Part shown: in pieces, positions 1 through 4,074 of the stretch
Numbering within the stretch: position 1 is the stretch's first letter
Layout of the letters: the number at the start of each line of letters is the position of its first letter
Source of the DNA: HRBIN29 sp034431815
GTDB taxonomy: Bacteria > Chloroflexota > Dehalococcoidia > Tepidiformales > Tepidiformaceae
Direction of reading: 5' to 3'
Assembly: GCA_034431815.1 (NCBI GenBank)
Contig: DAOUCS010000122.1
Location: 1-5,242 of the forward strand
DNA: 5,242 nucleotides
Notes under the pieces: generated by a model
What the model was told of the DNA's origin: nothing
Database searches by the model: none
The model's input: the letters and a program-made list of their open reading frames with translations, nothing else
Translations under genes and position numbers: made by a program

Positions 1-109
1 CGCCGACGAACGGCGCTTCCACTTCATAGGCCTGATTCACCACCGCAGCGATGGCCCCCGCATCGGAAGGCCGAGCGAATCGCAGCAGTACGGTTGCAAC
101 CGCTCCCAT
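1..109 (-). CDS. GNAT family N-acetyltransferase, N-terminal fragment (runs off left edge)
   Basis: Reading leftward from an ATG at 109, 36 codons stay open to the window edge. The visible peptide begins MGAVATVLLRFARP and continues SDAGAIAAVVNQAYEVE. This resembles the first strand and helix of GNAT acetyltransferases: an 'hRxAxPxDAxAIAxLVNxAYxVE' pattern in which a basic-hydrophobic strand is followed by an acidic N-cap and an amphipathic helix. These enzymes transfer an acetyl group from acetyl-CoA to an amine; the substrate cannot be guessed from this part, and the acetyl-CoA-binding motif lies outside the window. A strong Shine-Dalgarno sequence 6 nt upstream supports the start. The gene follows the fumarase alpha gene by 10 nt on the same strand, so the two are probably co-transcribed. 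The beta subunit of fumarase would be the usual neighbour here, but this peptide does not resemble it. Confidence 0.72.
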   Translation of the reverse strand, partial: MGAVATVLLRFARPSDAGAIAAVVNQAYEVEAPFVG

Positions 110-115
110 CGCGCT

Positions 116-121
116 CCTCCT
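116..121 (-). promoter_or_regulatory. Shine-Dalgarno AGGAGG overlapping the upstream stop codon
   Basis: On the minus strand AGGAGG lies 6 nt before the ATG at 109. It shares bases with the TAG stop of the fumarase alpha gene (122-120). This is a consensus ribosome-binding site. Its overlap with the stop implies that ribosomes finishing fumarase alpha are close to the next start, so translation may be coupled. Confidence 0.8.
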
Positions 122-965
122 ACAGAACGGCTTCCTTGGTCCGCGCGCTGTGGCACTGGATGTTCACCGCCACCGGGAGTGCGGTGATATGCGTCGGGTA
201 CGTTTCCACGAATACGTCGAGCGCCGTCGTCGTCCCCCCGACTGCCTGGGGTCCGACTCCGAGCGCATTGACCGCTTCCAGGAGCTCGCGCTCCAGCTCG
301 GCCACCTCAGGGTCGGGATTCCGCTCACCGATCTTGCGGAAGAGCGCGTGCTTCGCCATCGTCATCGCCTTCTCCGCGGTGCCCCCCACCCCCACGCCGA
401 TGACGAGCGGCGGGCAGGGATTTCCCCCCGAGATGTCCACGGTCTCGCAAACGAAGTCGATGATCGCCTGCTTCCCCATCCCGGGAAGGAAGTTCTGGTA
501 GCGCGACATGTTCTCGCAGCCGCCCCCTTTGGGCATGAACCGGACCCGTACCCGATCGCCCGGGACGATCTCCGTGTGGATGACGGCCGGAGTGTTGTCG
601 CCGGTGTTCTTCCGGGCGCTGAACGGCCGCTCGACGATCGACTTCCGCAGGTACCCTTCCTGGTACCCCCTACGCACGCCTTCGTTCACCGCGTCGATGA
701 GGTACCCACCGGTGAAGTGGAGGTCCTGTCCGATCTCCAGGTACACCACTGCCGTACCCGTGTCCTGGCAGAGCGGGAGCATCTTCCGCCGCGCCACCTC
801 CGCGTTGTCCAGGATCTCGTCGATGATCTGGACGGCGAGCGGCGACCGTTCCCGTTCCCGAGCCGCCCGTATCGCTTGCTCGACGTCCTCCGGCAGGAAG
901 TGCGTCGCCTCGATGGCAAGGCGGGCGACGGTTTCCGTCACTTCCGCGACGTCGATGGTTCGCAT
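120..965 (-). CDS. Class I fumarate hydratase (or L-tartrate dehydratase) alpha subunit, Fe-S dependent
   Basis: This 281-residue protein matches the alpha (N-terminal half) subunit of two-component class I hydro-lyases. With a beta subunit these interconvert fumarate and L-malate in the cytoplasm, using an oxygen-sensitive [4Fe-4S] cluster. Visible landmarks are LPLCQDTG (C66), ARKNTGDNTPAVIH (117-130), MPKGGGCENMS (144-154), GGNPCPPLVIGVGVGGTAEKA (from 180) and the C-terminal QCHSARTKE (270-278). C66, C184 and C271 have the spacing of the three cluster ligands of class I fumarases (known for the Leishmania enzyme); C150 and C173 are extra. The length is normal for the subunit. The ATG at 965 gives the expected N-terminus (MRTIDVAEVTE), although its Shine-Dalgarno is poor: GGAG abuts the start. 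No beta subunit is visible next to it; a GNAT gene follows 10 nt downstream. Sequence alone does not separate fumarase from tartrate dehydratase, but fumarase is more likely by general occurrence. Confidence 0.93.
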   Translation of the reverse strand: MRTIDVAEVTETVARLAIEATHFLPEDVEQAIRAARERERSPLAVQIIDEILDNAEVARRKMLPLCQDTGTAVVYLEIGQDLHFTGGYLIDAVNEGVRRGYQEGYLRKSIVERPFSARKNTGDNTPAVIHTEIVPGDRVRVRFMPKGGGCENMSRYQNFLPGMGKQAIIDFVCETVDISGGNPCPPLVIGVGVGGTAEKAMTMAKHALFRKIGERNPDPEVAELERELLEAVNALGVGPQAVGGTTTALDVFVETYPTHITALPVAVNIQCHSARTKEAVL

Positions 966-991
966 CTCCGTACCCGTTGCGCGTCGATTGC

Positions 992-1019
992 GGCAGCCTT
1001 CCCGCTGCCAGAGGCAGCG
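992..1019. repeat. Overlapping inverted repeats (GGCAGC / GCTGCC / GGCAGC)
   Basis: GGCAGC at 992-997 and GGCAGC within 1013-1018 flank a central GCTGCC at 1004-1009. The centre can pair with the left copy (6-bp arms, 6-nt loop) or with the right copy (7-bp arms 1003-1009 and 1013-1019, loop AGA), but not both. The element lies 27-54 bp upstream of the fumarase start and would be in its leader if transcription begins further right. It could be an operator, an RNA switch-like hairpin pair or a chance feature of GC-rich DNA. Confidence 0.5.
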
Positions 1020-1022
1020 TAC

Positions 1023-1037
1023 CGCGGAACCTCCGCG
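1023..1037. repeat. Perfect inverted repeat CGCGGA-ACC-TCCGCG
   Basis: Arms of 6 bp are separated by 3 bases, directly beside the overlapping dyads to its left. It lies between the fumarase and ferredoxin starts, so a regulator-binding or leader-hairpin role is possible. Its low complexity (only one A/T pair per arm) makes chance a fair explanation. Confidence 0.4.
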
Positions 1038-1083
1038 TGCGCATCCGCCGCTCGGCGCCCTCCGTGCCCGCCATTCGGCGCCG

Positions 1084-1092
1084 TGCTATGAT
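1084..1092 (+). promoter_or_regulatory. Extended -10 promoter element (TGC-TATGAT) for the ferredoxin operon
   Basis: TGC followed by TATGAT fits a sigma-70-type extended -10: TATGAT differs from TATAAT at one position, and TG stands one base upstream. It stands out as AT-rich against its GC-rich surroundings and lies 35 nt before the ferredoxin ATG, giving a predicted transcript start near 1099. No good -35 is visible about 17 bp upstream, which extended -10 promoters tolerate. An 8-bp palindrome CGGCGCCG (1076-1083) abuts it on the left. Assigned by eye. Confidence 0.5.
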
Positions 1093-1100
1093 GCCGCCGA

Positions 1101-1112
1101 CGCGAGGTCGCG
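1101..1112. promoter_or_regulatory. Possible operator dyad CGCGA-GG-TCGCG at the predicted transcript start
   Basis: Two 5-bp half-sites in perfect inverted orientation are separated by 2 bp and lie just downstream of the predicted start of ferredoxin operon transcription. A repressor site is often found at that position. The half-sites are short and GC-rich, so the call is weak. Confidence 0.3.
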
Positions 1113-1127
1113 AGCAGGGAGGGACGG

Positions 1128-1340
1128 ATGCGGCTCACGGTCAACCTCCGGACGTGTCTGCGGTCGGGCCAGTGCACCTACATGCACCCGCGCCTCTTCC
1201 GCGAAGGCGAAGACGGCTTCCCCGTCGTCCTTGTCGAACATCCGGAGGGAGAACTGCTCGAGGAGGCCCGGGACGCAGCCGAGCTCTGTCCCAGCAGCTC
1301 CATTCGCCTCCGCGATGACGGCGCTGCCGCCGCCAACTGA
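1128..1340 (+). CDS. Small 3Fe-4S ferredoxin
   Basis: This 70-residue soluble protein carries the single-cluster ferredoxin pattern C10-x5-C16 ... C54-P55 (CLRSGQC and LCPSSSI). In a 4Fe-4S ferredoxin the residue three after the first cysteine is also cysteine; here it is S13. That leaves three ligands, as in the 3Fe-4S ferredoxins known to feed electrons to cytochromes P450 and other oxygenases, whose motif is typically CxGxGQC. Length and layout (cluster loop, acidic middle DxxGFPVVL-like region, final CP helix) are normal for the family. The ATG at 1128 follows GGAGGG at a 4-nt gap. It is probably the first gene of an operon with the CoA-transferase (44 nt downstream) and the globin. No P450 or ferredoxin reductase lies in the window, so its redox partner is unknown. 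Confidence 0.9.
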   Translation: MRLTVNLRTCLRSGQCTYMHPRLFREGEDGFPVVLVEHPEGELLEEARDAAELCPSSSIRLRDDGAAAAN

Positions 1341-1384
1341 CCTCCCCTAGCTATCCGACCTCGGCAGCCTTGCAGGGGGTGGCC

Positions 1385-2614
1385 ATGCCCGCGCTCGACG
1401 GCGTCAAGGTTCTCGACCTCACCCAGTACGAAGCTGGCACCACGTGCACGCAGTACCTCGCTTGGTTCGGAGCCGAAGTCGTCAAGGTCGAACGCCCCGG
1501 CGTGGGCGACCCGGGACGAGCCGCGGACGGCTACGGCAAGGACTCCCTCTACTTCCTTAGCTTCAACCACAACAAGAAGAGCCTCGCGCTCGATATCGGA
1601 ACGCCCGAGGGTCGCGAGATTTTCCTCGCCCTCGTGCCGAAGTTCGACATCGTCGTCGAGAACTTCACGCTGGGCACGATGGAGCGCCACGGCCTCGGCT
1701 GGGACGTCCTCCGCGAGCGCAATCCGGCGCTCATCTACGCCACGATCAAGGGCTTCGGGACGACGGGGCCGTACGCGAACTTCAAGTGCTTCGACTGGGT
1801 CGCCCAGGCGGCAGGGGGCGCCTTCAGCATTACGGGCGAGGCGAGCGGCCCACCGATGCGCCCGGGCGCCACCTACGCCGACACTGGCACAGGGATGCAC
1901 GCCGCGATGGGCATCCTGGCCGCCTACATCCAGCGGCTGAGGACGGGCCGCGGGCAGATGGTCGAGGTTTCGATGCAGGAGACCATCGTCAACTTCATGC
2001 GGATGCCCATGTCGACGCGGGAGCGGTTCCCTGGCCCCGTGCCGCGGCGCGGAAACTCCCTCGGCCCGCCCACCGACCTCTATCCCTGTGCTCCCGGCGG
2101 ACCGAACGACTACGTGTTCATCATGGTCGTCACCAGCCGTATGTGGGATGCCCTCACCGTGGCCATCGGCAAGCCGGAACTCGGCACCGATCCCCGGTTC
2201 GCCACGCCGAAGGCCCGCGCGGAGAACCGCGACGCCCTGTACGAGGAGATCGCTGCCTGGACTCGCCAGCGCACGAAGTTCGAAGCCATGGAGTGGCTGG
2301 CCGAACGCGGCGTCCCCTGTAGCGCCGTCTACGACACCGAAGACATCCTCAACGACAAACACCTGCGCGCTCGGAACATGATCCGCACCGTCGTCCATCC
2401 CCTGCGCGGCGCCTTCGAGATGCTCGCTCCTCCCATCCATCTCAGCGAGTCGCAGGTGGAGATGGAGCCGGCACCGCTCCTCGGGCAGCACACCGCCGAA
2501 GTACTCCGACGTGAACTCGGGCTGGGCGCCGAGGAGATCGCCGCGCTGGCGGAACGAGGGGTCATCGGCGTCGCTACGGCACCGGCTCCCGTCGGCGGAG
2601 GCGCGGTATCCTGA
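1385..2614 (+). CDS. Class III (CaiB/BaiF family) CoA-transferase
   Basis: This 409-residue protein belongs to the formyl-CoA transferase / carnitine CoA-transferase / BaiF family, which moves CoA between carboxylic acids through aspartyl-anhydride and thioester intermediates. Seen along it: MPALDGVKVLDLTQYEAG at the N-terminus, AEVVKVERPGVGDPGR (30-45), NHNKKSLALDI (61-71), VVENFTLGTMERHGLG (90-105), IKGFGTTGPY (121-130) and RPGATYADTGTGMHAAMGIL (159-178). D166 in YAD is the expected catalytic aspartate, equivalent to D169 of formyl-CoA transferase. The C-terminal half (GVPCSAVYDTEDILNDKHLRAR, then PPIHLSE and PLLGQHTAEVL) is also typical. The ATG at 1385 is chosen over an in-frame TTG at 1370: it matches the family N-terminus and has AGGGGG 5 nt upstream. 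Donor and acceptor acids cannot be read from sequence. The globin gene starts 4 nt after its stop. Confidence 0.95.
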   Translation: MPALDGVKVLDLTQYEAGTTCTQYLAWFGAEVVKVERPGVGDPGRAADGYGKDSLYFLSFNHNKKSLALDIGTPEGREIFLALVPKFDIVVENFTLGTMERHGLGWDVLRERNPALIYATIKGFGTTGPYANFKCFDWVAQAAGGAFSITGEASGPPMRPGATYADTGTGMHAAMGILAAYIQRLRTGRGQMVEVSMQETIVNFMRMPMSTRERFPGPVPRRGNSLGPPTDLYPCAPGGPNDYVFIMVVTSRMWDALTVAIGKPELGTDPRFATPKARAENRDALYEEIAAWTRQRTKFEAMEWLAERGVPCSAVYDTEDILNDKHLRARNMIRTVVHPLRGAFEMLAPPIHLSESQVEMEPAPLLGQHTAEVLRRELGLGAEEIAALAERGVIGVATAPAPVGGGAVS

Positions 2615-2618
2615 GGGC

Positions 2619-3044
2619 GTGACGGTCGAACGGGAGTCCTCGCTCATCGAACTCGCCGGAGGTGGCGAGACCATCGAGCGGGTCGTCGACCACTTCTACG
2701 ACTGCGTCGAACGCGACCCGGTCCTCCGGCCCATCTATCCGCAGGACCTTCGCCCCGGCCGCGAGAAGTTGAAGCTCTTCTTCGTTCAATGGCTCGGCGG
2801 CCCGCCCCTCTACTCGGAGCGGTACGGGCACCCTCGGCTGCGTCGGCGTCACTTCCCCTTCGTCATCGATGAGCAAGCAGCCGAGCGCTGGCTCGCCCTC
2901 ATGTCGGGGGCGCTCGCTGCCGCCGGCATCCCTCAAGCGGTGCGGAGCGCCATCGAACGGCGGCTCCGACCGCTCGCCTTCCACATGGTCAACGCACACC
3001 AAGACGTCCCCCGCGAACCGTTGGGGGACGTCTGGATGGAGTGA
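2619..3044 (+). CDS. glbO: Truncated hemoglobin, group II (trHbO-like)
   Basis: This 141-residue heme protein matches group II truncated globins. Landmarks are ELAGGGETIERVVDHFY (helices A/B, with Y27 at B10), DPVLRPIYP (Y40 at CD1), GGPPLYSERYGHPRLRRRHFPF (60-81) and the ERWLALM helix with W91 at G8. H78 is the proximal F8 heme ligand. The E7 position appears to be a small residue (G47 by my alignment), as in group II proteins. Such globins bind O2, and some detoxify NO or peroxide or supply O2 to oxidases. The start is a GTG at 2619, 4 nt after the CoA-transferase stop. The only Shine-Dalgarno-like run (GAGGG) is too close to it, so translation probably depends on reinitiation from the upstream gene. 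An in-frame frame extends further left but would overlap the CoA-transferase gene and has no globin homology. The last codons lie in a strong stem-loop. Confidence 0.93.
   Translation: MTVERESSLIELAGGGETIERVVDHFYDCVERDPVLRPIYPQDLRPGREKLKLFFVQWLGGPPLYSERYGHPRLRRRHFPFVIDEQAAERWLALMSGALAAAGIPQAVRSAIERRLRPLAFHMVNAHQDVPREPLGDVWME
3002..3033 (+). terminator. Perfect 11-bp stem-loop at the end of the globin gene (possible bidirectional terminator or 3' stabiliser)
   Basis: AGACGTCCCCC at 3002-3012 is the exact reverse complement of GGGGGACGTCT at 3023-3033, with a 10-nt loop. It lies within the globin codons and ends 8 nt before the TGA stop. The next gene is convergent and starts its stop only 17 nt after the globin stop, so a terminator for both strands is expected here. 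No T-run follows on either strand, so it is not a classical intrinsic terminator. It could stabilise the mRNA 3' end, block read-through or bind a protein. A third GACGTC at 3045-3050 can compete for pairing with the right arm (7-bp arms, 10-nt loop). Confidence 0.55.
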
Positions 3045-3061
3045 GACGTCGCGCCGCGGCG

Positions 3062-3376
3062 TTACCGACCGGTCGAGTACCCGTACAGCGCCACGATGAA
3101 CCCGATGGCGCTGAACCCGAAGAAGAGCGCCACCGCGGTGACGGCCCAGGCCGTGCGCTCGTTGGACGATTCCTCGGCTGCCGCTTGCTCGGTGCTCTGC
3201 TCGTCGACCGACTGCTCCGGCGCGCGGAGACTCGGTTCACCCGGAATCGAGGCGAAATACGCGGGTGGAGGGTCGGCCGCTACCGGACGGTCCGGCGCTG
3301 CTACCGCACTCCCGGCCCACAGCGCGAACAGAGCCACGGCTCCGAGCAAGGGAATCGAGCGAACGACGTTGACCAT
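3062..3376 (-). CDS. Small exported, membrane-anchored protein of unknown function
   Basis: I do not recognise this 104-residue protein. Residues 1-27 look like a signal peptide: a short basic start (MVNVVRS), a hydrophobic core (IPLLGAVALFALWAG), then SAVAA before PDRP, with a likely cleavage after AVA or AA. Residues 28-75 form a Pro-, Ala- and acid-rich linker (ADPPPAYFASIPGEP, then EQSVDEQSTEQAAAEESSNE), probably unstructured. Residues 76-100 are a hydrophobic, probably transmembrane segment (TAWAVTAVALFFGFSAIGFI, then VALYGY) with a short STGR tail. If the signal peptide is cut, the linker is outside the membrane and the C-terminus inside. The ATG at 3376 is chosen because GAGG lies 5 nt upstream and the signal peptide starts there; the frame stays open further upstream without coding character. 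Its stop is 17 nt from the convergent globin stop, and it is divergent from the nicotinamidase gene. Confidence 0.75.
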   Translation of the reverse strand: MVNVVRSIPLLGAVALFALWAGSAVAAPDRPVAADPPPAYFASIPGEPSLRAPEQSVDEQSTEQAAAEESSNERTAWAVTAVALFFGFSAIGFIVALYGYSTGR

Positions 3377-3398
3377 GTTGACCTCGCTGCCCCGCCGA

Positions 3399-3418
3399 AT
3401 GCGTTGTTCGCAACGCAT
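3399..3418. promoter_or_regulatory. 8-bp-arm inverted repeat (ATGCGTTG-TTCG-CAACGCAT), candidate operator
   Basis: The two 8-bp arms are exact reverse complements around a 4-base centre. The element is AT-richer than its surroundings and is placed between the two divergent starts, 22 nt upstream of the membrane protein ATG and 71 nt upstream of the nicotinamidase ATG. The 20-bp dyad has the size and symmetry of a dimeric repressor site. As RNA it would form a hairpin with a UUCG (plus) or CGAA (minus) tetraloop. Regulation of NAD salvage genes by a Nudix-type repressor (NrtR) through palindromes is known in other bacteria; whether this is such a site is not shown here. Confidence 0.55.
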
Positions 3419-3476
3419 GGTACACGAGGCAGGTGCTCCTGGCAGAATGGAGCGAGGGAGGTCCGTCCCAGCGTCC

Positions 3477-3484
3477 AGGAGAGG
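3477..3484 (+). promoter_or_regulatory. Shine-Dalgarno AGGAGAGG deciding the nicotinamidase start
   Basis: A near-consensus site lies 5 nt before the ATG at 3490. It favours this start over an in-frame GTG at 3433, which has no such site and would add 19 residues unlike the family. Confidence 0.8.
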
Positions 3485-3489
3485 CGGCC

Positions 3490-4074
3490 ATGGTCGAATA
3501 CGACGCAAAGACAGCCCTCATCGTGGTCGACATCCAGAACGACTTCGCTGACCCCGCCGGCAGCCTGTATGTCAAGGGCGGGGAGGCGGTGGTACCCGTG
3601 GCGAACCGCGAAATCGAACGCGCGAAGGCAGCGGGCGCTCTCGTCGTGTACACCCAAGACTGGCACCCAGCTTCGACGCCCCACTTCCAGAAGGACGGCG
3701 GCATCTGGCCCGTCCATTGCGTGGCCCACTCCTGGGGAGCCCAGTTTCACCCCGACCTCCGTGTTGAGGGCGAGGTCGTCCAGAAGGGCACCGGGGGCGA
3801 GGATGGCTATTCCGGTTTCACCGTTCGCGACCCTCGGACGGGGACAGTCGGTCCCACGAAGCTCGAGTCGCTGCTCCGCGGACAAGGGATCGAGCGGGTG
3901 GTCATCATCGGCCTGGCGACGGATTACTGCGTCAAAGAGACGGCGCTCGATGCCGCCAAGCTCGGATTCCAGACCATGGTCTTGCGCGAAGGGGTTCGGG
4001 CGGTGAACCTCCAAGCAGGCGACGAGGAGCGCGCCTTCGAAGCGATGCGCGCAGCCGGCATACGGATCGAATGA
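3490..4074 (+). CDS. pncA: Nicotinamidase (isochorismatase-like cysteine hydrolase)
   Basis: This 194-residue cytoplasmic enzyme hydrolyses nicotinamide to nicotinate and ammonia, the first step of the deamidating NAD salvage route. The catalytic triad is visible: D14 (ALIVVDIQNDF), K99 (VVQKGTGG) and C147 (GLATDYCVKETALDA). Metal-binding residues D57 and H59 (TQDWHP) and H76 (WPVHC) match those of archaeal and bacterial nicotinamidases, and their presence separates this protein from metal-free isochorismatases. GLATDYC contains the conserved cis-peptide region before the nucleophile. Length is normal. The start is the ATG after AGGAGAGG. Its TGA stop overlaps the ATG of the next gene (ATGA), and that gene performs the next step of the pathway, which strongly supports the assignment. 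The inverted repeat at 3399-3418 may control both genes. Confidence 0.95.
   Translation: MVEYDAKTALIVVDIQNDFADPAGSLYVKGGEAVVPVANREIERAKAAGALVVYTQDWHPASTPHFQKDGGIWPVHCVAHSWGAQFHPDLRVEGEVVQKGTGGEDGYSGFTVRDPRTGTVGPTKLESLLRGQGIERVVIIGLATDYCVKETALDAAKLGFQTMVLREGVRAVNLQAGDEERAFEAMRAAGIRIE

Larger units (their letters stand above)
966..1127. other. Divergent intergenic control region between fumarase alpha and ferredoxin
   Basis: This 162-bp gap separates two divergently transcribed genes and must hold the promoters of both. A rightward extended -10 is visible at 1084-1092, while no convincing leftward promoter was found by eye. The stretch is rich in short perfect dyads (entries at 992-1019, 1023-1037 and 1101-1112, plus CGGCGCCG at 1076-1083). 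Some of these may be chance in GC-rich DNA. No gene with coding character was seen in it. Confidence 0.7.
3377..3489. other. Divergent intergenic control region between the membrane protein and nicotinamidase
   Basis: This 113-bp gap must hold promoters for both directions. By eye I found no sigma-70 promoter with both hexamers on either strand. Its clearest element is the inverted repeat at 3399-3418. The ribosome-binding site of the nicotinamidase gene closes the right end, and that of the membrane protein gene (GAGG on the minus strand, 3385-3382) closes the left end. Confidence 0.65.

Noticed and set aside
51..1091. 346-codon plus-strand open frame opposite the fumarase alpha gene
   Set aside because: It spans two minus-strand genes and an intergenic region, and has no recognisable domain and an Arg/Pro-rich composition. 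The minus-strand fumarase explains the codon structure.
1341..1382. Possible pairing of CCCCT (1344-1348) with AGGGG (1374-1378) that would hide the CoA-transferase ribosome-binding site
   Set aside because: Only five base pairs over a 25-nt loop; too weak to call a regulatory hairpin.
1370..1384. Earlier TTG start for the CoA-transferase
   Set aside because: It would place the start inside the Shine-Dalgarno region and add five residues not typical of the family; the ATG at 1385 fits both spacing and homology.
1178..2674. 498-codon open frame on the minus strand opposite the CoA-transferase
   Set aside because: The plus-strand CoA-transferase covers it with a full set of family motifs. The antisense product is Arg/Glu/Asp/His-rich low-complexity sequence, as expected from the opposite strand of GC-rich coding DNA.
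3052..3061. CGCCGCGGCG palindrome between the convergent stops as a terminator
   Set aside because: It has no room for a loop of three or more bases with a useful stem and no T-run; such palindromes are frequent in this base composition.
3368..3383. Direct repeat GTTGACC at 3368-3374 and 3377-3383, with TTGACC resembling a -35 box
   Set aside because: The first copy is coding sequence of the membrane protein start, and no -10 lies at the right distance from the second copy.
3041..4006. 321-codon plus-strand open frame across the membrane protein, the divergent region and the nicotinamidase
   Set aside because: It overlaps genes on both strands out of frame. The nicotinamidase frame has all catalytic residues, so this is a shadow.
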